A DNA stretch of 64,000 bases from Marinomonas rhizomae (GCF_003315485.1 NZ_QNSE01000005.1:62001-126000); one strand, 5' to 3'. Counted from the stretch's first letter, positions 6,630 to 16,116 are shown. Made by a program: numbers and translations. Notes: generated by a model not told the origin, from the sequence alone.

Positions 6630-8633
6630 TCATTTAGCGTATTTATAAACTGTATTTCGGCTAACACCAGCACTTTTCGCCGTTTGCGAAACATTCCCCT
6701 TAAACTCACTCAATAACCGAGGAATCAGTTTTTCCAGTGGCTCTTCTTCCTCGCCTGTTGCACTTGATTGTGTTGAATAGTCCGAGGGAGTCACTGCCTC
6801 AAGATCATCAAAAAAATCATCGGGTAAATGCCATTCTTCCAAGACTTCTTCATCCGCCATGGCCATGCCGACTTTTAGTACATGAGCCAGTTGGCGCATA
6901 TTTCCAGGCCAAGGATGGGTTACTAAAAGGGCGACCATCGAGTCCGATAACGGTGGGCCTGGCTCTTCTTTTCGTAGGCGGTTATGCAAATATTGGATCA
7001 ACTCGCCTTTATCCAATCGTTCCCGTAATGCTGGCAATTCTATGTTCAAGCCCGAAATTCGATAATATAAATCTTGTCGAAAGCGCCCTTCTTTAACTTC
7101 GTCTTTTAAGATGCGATTGGTGGCTGAAATCAGTTTGATATCGACCGGAAACGCTTCTGTTGAACCCAGAGGTGTAACCACCCTTTCTTGCAAAACACGC
7201 AACAAACGCGATTGTACTGCCATTGGCATTTCACCTATTTCATCCAAGAACAAGGTGCCATGATGAGCGCGACGAATTAATCCAATTGAGCCTCTGTTTT
7301 GAGCCCCTGTAAAAGCCCCTTTTTCGTAACCAAAAAGTTCAGACTCAACCAGTTCCGCAGGAATAGCGGCGCAGTTTACCGCTACCAACATCTCTTTGGC
7401 GCGCGAGCTATGATAATGCAAACTACGCACAAAAATTTCTTTCCCGGCACCGGTTTCACCATGAATTAAGATAGGAATGTCTTTCTCCATAATCTTGTGA
7501 GCTTGACGCACTAAACGTTCTACTCGCTCATCACCATGCTGCAGTTCTGACAATGGGATTACATTATCAGGTATGGTTTTAATAGACGCTTTTTCCGCTT
7601 TAATTATTTTTTCAGTAGGCGGATTTTTTTCTTTCATAACAAGGGTTTCCGTCTGAGAAGGAGCGACATAATCAGCACGTTGCCGAAAATCTGGTACGCG
7701 CATAATTTGCTGCACTGGCGGAATGACTTTGACATAAAATTGATAACGTCCCATGGCAATCAATTTCATTGGTAAACTAAAGGGATGATGTTTAATTTCG
7801 CGCATTTCGATATCAAAAACTTGATTAATATTGAGCAATGCTAAATCCCGAGCTAAAACCACTTCAGCTCGACGGTTAGCGGACACAATGGTGCCATTTT
7901 CATCAAGCACTAAAATACCAGACCAATGACTGTCTAAACTGACCACATTGGTATTAAAACTAAGAATAAAATGCTCTTGCTGGAAAGCGGAAAATATCAA
8001 GCGGTTTTCCACACTCAAAGACATAAGCTTGACCATGCCAAAAGTATGATCTTGCGGAAGATACGCATCTGAGGAAATGTCTAATACACCAACTAAATCG
8101 TTCTTGGTGTTATAGATAGGCGAAGCGGACCCAACCATAAAACGGTTGGCTCGAAGAAAGTGCTCATCACGGCCGACTTGAATGGCTTCGCCTGTAATCA
8201 GTGCCGTACCAATGGCATTGGTACCAACCCCCATTTCGGTCCATTGGTTACCACCAACTAAACCGTGCTCTTCCGCACTTCCAAAACGAGGCTGCCCCCA
8301 GGTATTTAGTACGTGTCCCTGTCGATCTGCTAAAACAATCATACAAGCCGAATTACTCAGGATGTTCTCATAATACGGCAGCACTTCGTTTTCAGTGGTT
8401 TCCAGCAAGCTACGATGTTGATCGACCAGATCGCTTAACGTCCCTCTGGGTAGCGTCGCAAAGTCTGGGCGACTACTGTGATCTAAGCCAAATTGTTCAC
8501 AACGGTACCACGACGCTTGAATACGCTCTTTGTGAGTCTGAGACAGGCTAGAATCCTGTGTCGAATCTTCATCCACTAATGCGTGAAAGGCTCGTTGCTT
8601 TTGTTCTTCTTCTTGCATTTCCAGCTCCAGCAC
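6630..8633 (-). CDS. AcoR-like sigma-54-dependent activator
   Basis: 667 residues. An N-terminal GAF-type sensor (about 80-220), a PAS-like segment (about 236-300), a linker, then the AAA+ domain with Walker A GETGAGKE (392-399), the sigma-54 contact loop GAFTGA (439-444) and Walker B LFLDEIGE (461-468), and a C-terminal Fis-type helix-turn-helix (NVSQTAKSAGVSRNTVYKYA) that ends the protein. GAF-PAS-AAA-Fis is the AcoR arrangement; such proteins bind a small metabolite and activate sigma-54 promoters. It is divergent from the glpS operon, whose upstream region has a good -24/-12 promoter and a palindrome, so it most likely activates that importer. The effector cannot be read from the sequence; glycerol or a product is a guess. 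Confidence 0.93.
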   Translation of the reverse strand: MLELEMQEEEQKQRAFHALVDEDSTQDSSLSQTHKERIQASWYRCEQFGLDHSSRPDFATLPRGTLSDLVDQHRSLLETTENEVLPYYENILSNSACMIVLADRQGHVLNTWGQPRFGSAEEHGLVGGNQWTEMGVGTNAIGTALITGEAIQVGRDEHFLRANRFMVGSASPIYNTKNDLVGVLDISSDAYLPQDHTFGMVKLMSLSVENRLIFSAFQQEHFILSFNTNVVSLDSHWSGILVLDENGTIVSANRRAEVVLARDLALLNINQVFDIEMREIKHHPFSLPMKLIAMGRYQFYVKVIPPVQQIMRVPDFRQRADYVAPSQTETLVMKEKNPPTEKIIKAEKASIKTIPDNVIPLSELQHGDERVERLVRQAHKIMEKDIPILIHGETGAGKEIFVRSLHYHSSRAKEMLVAVNCAAIPAELVESELFGYEKGAFTGAQNRGSIGLIRRAHHGTLFLDEIGEMPMAVQSRLLRVLQERVVTPLGSTEAFPVDIKLISATNRILKDEVKEGRFRQDLYYRISGLNIELPALRERLDKGELIQYLHNRLRKEEPGPPLSDSMVALLVTHPWPGNMRQLAHVLKVGMAMADEEVLEEWHLPDDFFDDLEAVTPSDYSTQSSATGEEEEPLEKLIPRLLSEFKGNVSQTAKSAGVSRNTVYKYAK

Positions 8634-8696
8634 AACAAGGCAAATACCAGACTGTGCACGAAATGTTCATTGTGTTGAAGTAACTGTAAACACTTT

Positions 8697-8721
8697 GAAC
8701 AGTCGTGAACAGTCCTTGTTC
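8697..8721. promoter_or_regulatory. Candidate enhancer site for the AcoR-like activator
   Basis: GAACA-GTCCT-TGTTC (8707-8721) is a perfect 5+5 palindrome; a further GAACA half-site at 8697-8701 forms a direct repeat (TGAACAGTC twice, 10 bp apart). More TGTTC half-sites occur at 8664 and 8850. The palindrome lies about 92 bp before the -24 element, a normal distance for sigma-54 activator sites. Confidence 0.6.
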
Positions 8722-8811
8722 GAAAATGAAAGTCTCTTAAATATAGCTAAAATACATTAAAAAACTATATATATCATAAAGTTAAAAACAACAAAAAGTA
8801 TAAAAATATTT

Positions 8812-8828
8812 TTGGCATGAGTTTTGTA
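8812..8828 (+). promoter_or_regulatory. Sigma-54 (-24/-12) promoter of the glp importer operon
   Basis: TTGGCATGAGTTTTGTA matches the consensus TTGGCACG-N4-TTGCA: the GG at 8814-8815 is separated by exactly 10 bases from the GT at 8826-8827 (consensus GC). It lies about 150 bp before glpS (8980) in a 346-bp gene-free region, opposite an AcoR-like sigma-54 activator gene. Confidence 0.75.
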
Positions 8829-8979
8829 ATGTATTTATTCATCAAGGCATGTTCACTTTTGCACTTACGCAACACAGTTAAGAGAACAGGCCAAATAATG
8901 AAGAGGTTTTTACTCAACACATTTAGAACCACCGTTGTGTTTCATCCTCAAAAATAATAACAACAAAAAGGTACGTACA

Positions 8980-10068
8980 ATGTCTCTGACGCTGCAGAAT
9001 GTATCGCGCGTTGTTGAAGGCGAGACTTGGATCGATGATGTCAATTTGACCCTAGAACCAGGCTCTTTCAACGTTTTACTTGGACGCACATTGTCTGGTA
9101 AAACCACGCTTATGCGACTCATGGCTGGCCTAGATCGGCCGACCAAAGGAAAAATACTCATGAATGGGGTGGACGTAACGGGTGTAGCCGTTCGCGAACG
9201 CAACATTTCTATGGTGTATCAACAGTTCATCAATTACCCCAACCTTACCGTATACGAAAACATTGCTTCGCCACTCCGTTTGGCTCAAATGGATGAAACG
9301 GAAGTCGATCGTCGCGTGCGAGAAACCGCTCAAATGCTACGTATCGATCCATTTCTTGATCGCTTGCCGCTACAATTGTCTGGCGGACAACAGCAGCGAA
9401 CAGCAATGGCGAGAGCCTTGGTGAAAGACTCGCAAATCATTTTGTTCGATGAGCCTCTGGTTAACCTTGATTACAAATTACGTGAAGAGCTTCGCCAAGA
9501 ACTGCGTGCTTTATTCAAAGTGCGTAACTGTATTGCTATTTACGCCACCACAGAACCAAACGAAGCACTCGCATTAGGCGGCAACACTGCGGTTTTGAAC
9601 GAAGGTCGACTATTACAAATGGGGCCTACAGCTGAGGTTTACCACCAACCTAAAGATATTATTACCGCCGAAATGTTCTCTGAGCCACCTATCAATGTGG
9701 TTCCAGGCCGTGTCAGTGAAGAAGAAGTTACTTTTGATGACACGGTACATTTTAGACTAAACAGCGACTTGCGTAGCTTAACACCAGGCGACTATCAATT
9801 TGGGGTAAGAGCCTCGCATATTGGCTTAGTTCCTCATTCTGACGATGATTTAGAACTACCTGTGCGTGTTGACTTAGCAGAAATCAGCGGCTCAGAAACC
9901 TTCTTGCATGTCCACAACCCACATTTTGATTTAGTGCTGCATTTATCTGGGGTTCATGCCTATCAAGTAGACCAAGAAATTAAAGTCTACTTCCCAACGC
10001 ACAAGCTTTACGCCTTTGACGCTCAAGGCAAAATGGTGCACTCCCCAGCGCGAATGAGGGACCAATAA
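8980..10068 (+). CDS. glpS: GlpS-type ABC transporter ATPase
   Basis: 362 residues from the ATG at 8980, preceded by AAAAGG; an in-frame upstream codon at 8935 has no good site. First of two ATPases in a GlpSTPQUV-type importer, known from rhizobia as a glycerol uptake system. Walker A is GRTLSGKT, the signature LSGGQQQR is canonical, Walker B is IILFDEP, but the H-loop His is missing (ATTEPNEA where most have VTHDQxEA). A C-terminal TOBE-like beta domain follows (about 240-362). It should pair with GlpT, whose defects are complementary. The gene is 2 bp from glpT. Here glpT is an ATPase gene, not the glycerol-3-phosphate antiporter of that name. Confidence 0.88.
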   Translation: MSLTLQNVSRVVEGETWIDDVNLTLEPGSFNVLLGRTLSGKTTLMRLMAGLDRPTKGKILMNGVDVTGVAVRERNISMVYQQFINYPNLTVYENIASPLRLAQMDETEVDRRVRETAQMLRIDPFLDRLPLQLSGGQQQRTAMARALVKDSQIILFDEPLVNLDYKLREELRQELRALFKVRNCIAIYATTEPNEALALGGNTAVLNEGRLLQMGPTAEVYHQPKDIITAEMFSEPPINVVPGRVSEEEVTFDDTVHFRLNSDLRSLTPGDYQFGVRASHIGLVPHSDDDLELPVRVDLAEISGSETFLHVHNPHFDLVLHLSGVHAYQVDQEIKVYFPTHKLYAFDAQGKMVHSPARMRDQ

Positions 10069-10070
10069 TC

Positions 10071-11225
10071 ATGGCTTCTATCACGTTAAATGCGCTAGCG
10101 CATACTTATACAGAAAACCCAACCAAGCCCGAAGATTACGCCATTCGTGAAATGACGCATGTGTGGGAGCAAGGCGGTGCCTTTGCTCTGCTTGGACCAT
10201 CTGGCTGTGGAAAATCGACACTACTGAACATTATCTCCGGTTTGCTAAAACCATCCAACGGTGAAGTTTTGTTCGATGGTAAACGCGTCAACGAATTGAA
10301 ACCTGAAGAACGCAACATTGCTCAGGTGTTCCAGTTCCCTGTGGTGTACGACACCATGACGGTGTTTGATAACTTGGCTTTTCCACTGCGTAATATTGGT
10401 GTACCAGAATACAAGGTGAAATCAAAAGTCTACGAAGTCGCCGAGATTCTAGAATTGTCTGAGCAATTGAAGCGCAAAGCCAAAGGCTTATCAGCAGACC
10501 AAAAGCAAAAAGTATCTATGGGGCGTGGATTGGTTCGTGACGATGTATCGGCCATTCTGTTTGATGAGCCACTCACCGTGATCGACCCTCAATTGAAATG
10601 GAAGCTGCGCCGTAAGCTCAAGCAAATCCATGAGCAGTTCAACATCACCATGGTGTATGTGACACACGATCAGCTCGAAGCCTCTACTTTTGCCGATAAA
10701 ATCGCCGTGATGTACAACGGACAAATCGTCCAGTTTGGTACGCCACGTGAATTATTTGAAAACCCAGCCCACACCTTCGTTGGTTACTTTATCGGTAGCC
10801 CAGGAATGAACTTCTTTGAAGCTGAGCTAAAAAGCCAAGGCGAAAAAGAAGCACTGATGTTTGGCGATCATGAAATTTCCGTTAGCGATTCCATGTTAGC
10901 ACGATTGAAAAACATGGGTGCCAACAAGGTTACCTTAGGAATTCGTCCCGAATTTGTTCATGTATGGGATGGCAAAAATGATGACGCTTTTCCTGTCGAC
11001 GTAGATTACGTGGAAGACCTTGGCACTTACAAGATTCTGTCTTTCTTATTCCATGGAAAAGTGATGAAAGCACGTCTCAGCGAAGATCAAAAAGTGCCTT
11101 CTGGACAAATCTATGTGAGCTTTCCTGAGCAATGGACCAAAGTTTACGTGGATGAATATCTCGTTGACTTAACGGCTCATTCTAGCGAAGACGACATGAA
11201 TAAGGAGACCGACCATGCAAACTAA
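10071..11225 (+). CDS. glpT: GlpT-type ABC transporter ATPase
   Basis: 384 residues. Walker A GPSGCGKST, Q-loop QVFQFP, Walker B ILFDEP and the H-loop His (VTHDQLEA) are all canonical, but the ABC signature is degenerate: LSADQKQK instead of LSGGQQQR, and the D-loop reads TVID. A C-terminal regulatory beta domain fills residues about 240-384. Combined with GlpS, a heterodimer would have one complete ATP site (GlpT Walker motifs and His with GlpS LSGGQ) and one degenerate site. It overlaps glpP by 11 bases. The symbol follows the rhizobial glp importer naming. Confidence 0.88.
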   Translation: MASITLNALAHTYTENPTKPEDYAIREMTHVWEQGGAFALLGPSGCGKSTLLNIISGLLKPSNGEVLFDGKRVNELKPEERNIAQVFQFPVVYDTMTVFDNLAFPLRNIGVPEYKVKSKVYEVAEILELSEQLKRKAKGLSADQKQKVSMGRGLVRDDVSAILFDEPLTVIDPQLKWKLRRKLKQIHEQFNITMVYVTHDQLEASTFADKIAVMYNGQIVQFGTPRELFENPAHTFVGYFIGSPGMNFFEAELKSQGEKEALMFGDHEISVSDSMLARLKNMGANKVTLGIRPEFVHVWDGKNDDAFPVDVDYVEDLGTYKILSFLFHGKVMKARLSEDQKVPSGQIYVSFPEQWTKVYVDEYLVDLTAHSSEDDMNKETDHAN

Positions 11226-12084
11226 AGTTGAAAACAACAAGGCTTGGTTCCTTGTTATGCCTGTTTTCCTAATCGTTGCCTTCTCTGCCATTATTCCTTT
11301 AATGACAGTGGTAAATTATTCGGTACAGGATATTTTTGACCCTTACACTCGCTACTTTGTTGGCACTGAGTGGTTTAAACAAGTGATGTTAGACAGTCGC
11401 TTGCATGAAGCTCTGCTGCGCCAATTTATCTACTCCTTCACCATTCTAATCATTGAAGTACCACTGGGTATTTGTGTGGCCTTGATGATGCCGACGAAAG
11501 GTAGAGGCGCGTCTTTGGCATTGATTCTTGTGGCGATTCCCTTGCTGATTCCATGGAACGTGGTTGGCACTATTTGGCAAATATTTGGCCGTGCTGATAT
11601 TGGCTTGTTCGGTGCATTTATGAATGGTTTAGGTCTCGACTATAACTATTCTTCTAACCCAACTGACGCTTGGCTGACAGTAGTGTTAATGGATGTTTGG
11701 CATTGGACTCCGCTGATTGCGTTGTTGTGCTACTCAGGTTTAAGAGCCATTCCAGAAGTGTATTACCAAGCAGCGCGAATCGACCAAGCGTCTCGTTGGG
11801 CAGTATTCCGCTATATCCAATTGCCTAAACTGGCCAATGTATTAGTCATCGGTATGCTACTACGCTTTATGGACTCTTTCATGATTTATACCGAGCCTTT
11901 CGTACTCACTGGCGGAGGTCCTGGTAGCTCAACCACTTTTTTAAGTCAGTCCTTGGTACAACAAGCCATTGGTCAATTTGATCTGGGTCCAGCGGCGGCA
12001 TTCTCGCTGGTGTACTTCTTAATTATCTTGCTCGTGTGCTGGGTGTTCTACACCACCATCATGAACATGCAAAAAGACAAATAG
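11215..12084 (+). CDS. glpP: GlpP-type ABC permease
   Basis: 289 residues, six predicted membrane helices, with the ATPase-coupling EAA loop at VYYQAARIDQASRWAVFRYI, as in MalF/UgpA-type sugar permeases. First of two inner-membrane subunits of the importer. It overlaps glpT by 11 bases and precedes glpQ by 9, so the operon is tightly packed. Substrate is inferred from the operon type, not from this subunit. Confidence 0.88.
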   Translation: MQTKVENNKAWFLVMPVFLIVAFSAIIPLMTVVNYSVQDIFDPYTRYFVGTEWFKQVMLDSRLHEALLRQFIYSFTILIIEVPLGICVALMMPTKGRGASLALILVAIPLLIPWNVVGTIWQIFGRADIGLFGAFMNGLGLDYNYSSNPTDAWLTVVLMDVWHWTPLIALLCYSGLRAIPEVYYQAARIDQASRWAVFRYIQLPKLANVLVIGMLLRFMDSFMIYTEPFVLTGGGPGSSTTFLSQSLVQQAIGQFDLGPAAAFSLVYFLIILLVCWVFYTTIMNMQKDK

Positions 12085-12093
12085 GAGCGGATC

Positions 12094-12978
12094 ATGACGC
12101 AATCAACAATGTCACATAATAAACCAGCTAAAGAACAAGCTCCTGTGTATAGCCGAGCGGAGCGTAAAGCTCGCAATGCCAATACTCGTGGCCGATTTGG
12201 ACTGGTTCTCTACGTGGTTTTATTGCTTTTGCCAATCTATTGGCTAATCAATATGTCGTTTAAAACCAATACTGAAATACTGAGTGGCTTGTCTTTTTTT
12301 CCAGCTGATTTCACTTTGGAAAATTACGCTAAAATCTTTAGCGACTCTACTTGGTATATGGGATACGTTAACTCGATTTTTTACGTATCCATGAACATGG
12401 TGATTAGCTTATTGGTGGCTTTGCCTGCCGCTTATGCTTTTAGTCGCTATAAGTTCATTGGCGATAAACACATGTTTTTCTGGTTGCTTTCAAATCGTAT
12501 GGCGCCACCAGCGGTATTTTTACTACCATTTTTTCAACTTTATTCGTCTGTAGGCTTATTCGATACCCACATCGCTGTCGCGCTAGCACACTGTATTTTC
12601 ACCGTACCATTAGCCGTATGGATTCTAGAAGGCTTTATGAGCGGTGTACCTCGTGAAATAGACGAAACCGCGTATATCGATGGCTATACCTTCCCGAAAT
12701 TCTTCGTGCGAATCTTTATTCCTTTGATCCGTTCAGGCATTGGGGTGACCGCGTTCTTCTGTTTCATGTTCTCTTGGGTGGAGCTGCTTTTAGCACGGAC
12801 ATTAACGTCTGTCGAAGCCAAACCCATTGCTGCCATTATGACACGTACTGTCTCTGCTTCAGGGATGGATTGGGGACTACTCGCTGCTGCAGGTGTGTTA
12901 ACCATCCTACCGGGTATGTTGGTCATTTATTTCGTTCGTAACCATGTCGCGAAGGGCTTCGCCCTTGGTCGAGTGTAA
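12094..12978 (+). CDS. glpQ: GlpQ-type ABC permease
   Basis: 294 residues, a MalG-like permease with a hydrophilic, positively charged N-terminal extension (about 30 residues) and six membrane helices; the EAA loop reads IDETAYIDGYTFPKFFVRIF. A GGAGCGG ribosome-binding site precedes the ATG. Partner of GlpP in the inner-membrane channel. Not to be confused with the glycerophosphodiesterase also called GlpQ. Confidence 0.88.
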   Translation: MTQSTMSHNKPAKEQAPVYSRAERKARNANTRGRFGLVLYVVLLLLPIYWLINMSFKTNTEILSGLSFFPADFTLENYAKIFSDSTWYMGYVNSIFYVSMNMVISLLVALPAAYAFSRYKFIGDKHMFFWLLSNRMAPPAVFLLPFFQLYSSVGLFDTHIAVALAHCIFTVPLAVWILEGFMSGVPREIDETAYIDGYTFPKFFVRIFIPLIRSGIGVTAFFCFMFSWVELLLARTLTSVEAKPIAAIMTRTVSASGMDWGLLAAAGVLTILPGMLVIYFVRNHVAKGFALGRV

Positions 12979-12989
12979 GGAGAATTATT

Positions 12990-13262
12990 ATGGCTTGGAT
13001 GTCTTGGACATTACCTACAGCCCTGTTCTTTATGGGCATCGCTGTGATCTTGGTCGGTATGACCACCTGGCAAATCATCTCACCTTGTGTGGAACGTCGT
13101 GGCTTTTTGCCACTAGCAACCACCCGCGGTGATCGTTTATTCATCGGCCTGCTTAGCAGTGCTTTTATCCACCTTGCATTCGTTGCGTTAACGGATGTGA
13201 ACATCGCGGTGGCAACTGTCCTGTGTGCATTCTGGATGATCATCCTAATGCGCTGGGGCTAG
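12990..13262 (+). CDS. glpU: GlpU-type small membrane protein (DUF2160)
   Basis: 90 residues, three hydrophobic segments (about 8-28, 48-66, 68-86), matching the DUF2160/GlpU protein that always sits between the permeases and the binding protein in this importer type. Its role is unknown; it may be an accessory subunit of the transporter. AAGGAGAA precedes the ATG by about 7 bases. The following 94 bases to glpV contain no clear terminator. Confidence 0.85.
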   Translation: MAWMSWTLPTALFFMGIAVILVGMTTWQIISPCVERRGFLPLATTRGDRLFIGLLSSAFIHLAFVALTDVNIAVATVLCAFWMIILMRWG

Positions 13263-13356
13263 TCAGCGTCCTTATCTGTCGAACTTATCAATAAGAACGA
13301 TGGAATATCTGGCACGGAAGCCAAACATAAAAAACCAAACTTAGTTGAGGTAAAAC

Positions 13357-15081
13357 ATGCACTACAATAAGAAAAAAATTGCACTAGCCGCCTTGCCCTT
13401 TGCTGTTATGTTGCACTCTGCCAATATTTGGGCAGATGCATATTCTGACGCAGCAGAAAAATGGGTAGATTCAGAATTCACCGTTTCAACACTCAGCAAG
13501 CAACAACAGCTTGACGAAATGCACTGGTTTACTGAAGCCGCGAAAAAATTCCGTGGCATGGAAATCAATGTCGCGTCTGAAACGTTAACAACACACAAAT
13601 ACGAGTCTCAAGTATTAGCTAAAGCCTTCCAAGAAATCACCGGCATCAAGGTTAACCATGACCTGATTCAAGAAGGTGATGTGGTCGAAAAACTGCAAAC
13701 GCAAATGCAGTCTGGTCGTAACATCTATGATGCTTACGTCAACGATTCTGACTTGATCGGTACGCATTTTCGTTACGGTAAAGTGGTACCAATTTCTGAC
13801 ATGATGCAAGGCGACGGTAAAGAATTTACTTCGCCAACTCTTGATCTAGCTGATTTTATCGGTTTGGACTTCACCACAGGCCCAGATGGCAAGTTGTACC
13901 AATTGCCAACGCAACAGTTTGCTAACCTTTATTGGTTCCGTGCAGATTGGTTTGCCCGTGCTGATTTAAAAGAAAAATTCAAATCCATTTACGGCTATGA
14001 GCTAGGCGTACCAGTAAACTGGTCCGCTTATGAAGATATTGCGGAATTCTTCACAGATAAAGTCAAAACCATCGATGGTGAGCCAGTATACGGTCACATG
14101 GATTATGGTAAAAAAGACCCATCTCTAGGCTGGCGATTTACTGATGCTTGGTTCTCTATGGCGGGTGCTGGTGATAAAGGCACACCAAATGGTTTGCCTG
14201 TAGATGAATGGGGTATTCGTATCAAAGATGCGTGCTCACCTGTTGGTTCAAGCGTCTCGCGTGGTGGTGCAACAAATGGTCCAGCAGCGGTTTATGCCAC
14301 GACTAAATACGTTGAATGGTTACGTAAGTATGCGCCGCCAGAAGCGCAAGGTATGACCTTCTCTGAATCTGGTCCAGTACCAGCTCAAGGTGGCGTGGCT
14401 CAGCAGATTTTCTGGTACACCGCGTTTACCGCTGATATGACAACTAAAGGGCTTCCTGTTGTAAACGAAGATGGCACACCGAAATGGCGCATGGCTCCTT
14501 CTCCGGTTGGGCCATACTGGGAAGAAGGCATGAAGAAAGGGTATCAAGACGTTGGTGCTTGGACTTTCATGAACTCTACGCCTGAAGACCGTCGTCTAGC
14601 CGCTTGGTTGTACGCCCAGTTCACCACAGCAAAAACGGTTTCACTGCAAAAAACTTTGGTTGGTTTAACCCCTATTCGTGAATCTGACATTAACTCTCCA
14701 GAAATGGCCGCCGCGGCGCCTAAACTGGGTGGTTTGGTTGAATTCTACAAAGGACCTGCTCGTAAAGAATGGTCTCCAACTGGGATTAACGTACCAGATT
14801 ATCCTAAGCTAGCTCAGCTTTGGTGGCAGTACATTTCTCAAGCAGCCAGTGGCGAAGCGACGCCTCAAGAAGCCTTGAATGGTCTAGCTGCGGCACAGGA
14901 TAAAGTAATGCAACGTCTAGAGCGCGCTAACGTACAGCCTCTATGTGGACCAAAACTGAACGAACCGCGTGACGAAGCTTACTGGTTGGCTCAACCAGGT
15001 TCACCAAAACCAAAATTGGCGAACGAAAAACCACAAGGTGTTACTGTTTCTTATGACGATTTAATTCGCTCTTGGGAATAA
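13357..15081 (+). CDS. glpV: GlpV-type periplasmic substrate-binding protein
   Basis: 574 residues with a signal peptide (MHYNKKKIALAALPFAVMLH, cleavage after NIWA). It is larger than usual for family-1 solute-binding proteins, as expected of GlpV. The core from about residue 70 (MEINVASETLTTHKYESQVL) to 470 resembles extracellular sugar-binding proteins; the C-terminal 80 residues (CGPKLNEPRDEAYWLAQPG) are typical of this subfamily. It delivers substrate to GlpPQ. Glycerol is the substrate of the rhizobial homologue, but no glpK, glpD or glpF is in this window, so another small polyol is possible. Last gene of the operon, followed by a strong terminator. Confidence 0.88.
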   Translation: MHYNKKKIALAALPFAVMLHSANIWADAYSDAAEKWVDSEFTVSTLSKQQQLDEMHWFTEAAKKFRGMEINVASETLTTHKYESQVLAKAFQEITGIKVNHDLIQEGDVVEKLQTQMQSGRNIYDAYVNDSDLIGTHFRYGKVVPISDMMQGDGKEFTSPTLDLADFIGLDFTTGPDGKLYQLPTQQFANLYWFRADWFARADLKEKFKSIYGYELGVPVNWSAYEDIAEFFTDKVKTIDGEPVYGHMDYGKKDPSLGWRFTDAWFSMAGAGDKGTPNGLPVDEWGIRIKDACSPVGSSVSRGGATNGPAAVYATTKYVEWLRKYAPPEAQGMTFSESGPVPAQGGVAQQIFWYTAFTADMTTKGLPVVNEDGTPKWRMAPSPVGPYWEEGMKKGYQDVGAWTFMNSTPEDRRLAAWLYAQFTTAKTVSLQKTLVGLTPIRESDINSPEMAAAAPKLGGLVEFYKGPARKEWSPTGINVPDYPKLAQLWWQYISQAASGEATPQEALNGLAAAQDKVMQRLERANVQPLCGPKLNEPRDEAYWLAQPGSPKPKLANEKPQGVTVSYDDLIRSWE

Positions 15082-15107
15082 TACCACCTAACACTCTCTG
15101 AACGTTT

Positions 15108-15132
15108 GACCGGCTTAGGCCGGTCTTTTTTT
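15108..15132 (+). terminator. Terminator of the glp importer operon
   Basis: GACCGGC (15108-15114), loop TTAG, GCCGGTC (15119-15125), then a run of seven T. It lies 27 bp after the glpV stop and just before the convergent RpiR gene end at 15136. Confidence 0.92.
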
Positions 15133-15135
15133 AAC

Positions 15136-16005
15136 TTAAAAAAGAGCAAAACGTTTCGCCATTTCCTGCCATCGCTTAATTCGGATATCACTATTCACGC
15201 TTCGTCTAGATACGGCATCCACTAGCATATTGGTTGTTAAAGCAAGTCCCCAAGTCGACTCTAAAAACAGCCCTGACTTAGATTTTGCATAAATAACATG
15301 GGCATTATACTCACCCGCCCAATGGCAAAATTCATCAGTGATAATTACAATTTGAATACCTTTTTCCACGGCGACTTCACACAGCTTTCGACCTTCTGAA
15401 GCATAAGGAACGACGTCAAGAATAATTAAAGTATCATAGCCCTTCCTACCCCTCGGGCTATCTTCAAGCCATTCTCCTAACATGCCATCATGAGGCGAAA
15501 GATACTGCACCCGATCACGAGCTAGGGAAAGTCGTCGAGTAAAATCTTCCGCGGTGCCTCGTATTGATTGAAACCCCGTGACATAGACTCGAGTTGCGGC
15601 ACTAACGCAACTTACCAAGCTCTCCCAATTTTCCGTCTCAAATTGCTCGTAAAGACGAACCATGCTTTTCAACTCTTGTTTCAAATTGTCTTTATAAAAA
15701 GAATCTGGGGACAGCCTCTGACTTTCCCCTACTTCCATTGGAATAAATTCCTTCTGTAGCTCTTCTTTCAGTGCTGAGATACCCTGATAACCAGCCCTCT
15801 TTAAAAAACGGCTGACCGTAATTTGACTAACGGCCGCTTTTTCAGCGATAGAGGCGCCAGTTTCAAAGCTAATTTGATCTAGATTTAACAAGATAAACTG
15901 CGCCACTCGCGCTTCAGATTTAGACACCAAAGGGATTAACTCTTGAATTCTCTGTGATGTTGTCGTCGCAATATATTCAGGTTTTGAAGAAAATGTATTT
16001 TTCAT
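15136..16005 (-). CDS. MurR/RpiR family regulator (HTH + SIS)
   Basis: 289 residues from the ATG at 16005, which has AAGG upstream; the reading could extend to 16086 but without a ribosome-binding site. N-terminal HTH_6 helix-turn-helix (about 25-75: SIAEKAAVSQITVSRFLKRA) and a C-terminal SIS sugar-isomerase-like domain (about 120-250) that in this family binds a phosphosugar or other metabolite. It is divergent from the polyamine-type ABC operon starting at 16275, the most likely target. An 8+8 inverted repeat lies between them at 16095-16116. The ligand is unknown. Confidence 0.85.
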   Translation of the reverse strand: MKNTFSSKPEYIATTTSQRIQELIPLVSKSEARVAQFILLNLDQISFETGASIAEKAAVSQITVSRFLKRAGYQGISALKEELQKEFIPMEVGESQRLSPDSFYKDNLKQELKSMVRLYEQFETENWESLVSCVSAATRVYVTGFQSIRGTAEDFTRRLSLARDRVQYLSPHDGMLGEWLEDSPRGRKGYDTLIILDVVPYASEGRKLCEVAVEKGIQIVIITDEFCHWAGEYNAHVIYAKSKSGLFLESTWGLALTTNMLVDAVSRRSVNSDIRIKRWQEMAKRFALF

Positions 16006-16094
16006 TCTGTCAGCCTTACTATTTTTACTGGTCACACTGCCGTGATGTGGTGCGATTTTTATCAAAAACAAACCAAATGAGTGCAAATAAAACC

Positions 16095-16116
16095 ACTATT
16101 TTTTATTTAAAATAGT
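16095..16116. promoter_or_regulatory. Inverted repeat, possible RpiR operator
   Basis: ACTATTTT-TTATTT-AAAATAGT: perfect 8-bp arms with a 6-bp spacer, between the divergent RpiR gene and the ABC importer operon. AT-rich, so evidence is moderate. Confidence 0.4.

Noticed and set aside
12923-13243. Minus-strand frame of 106 codons over the end of glpQ and glpU
   Set aside because: Shadow of two well supported genes in the other direction.
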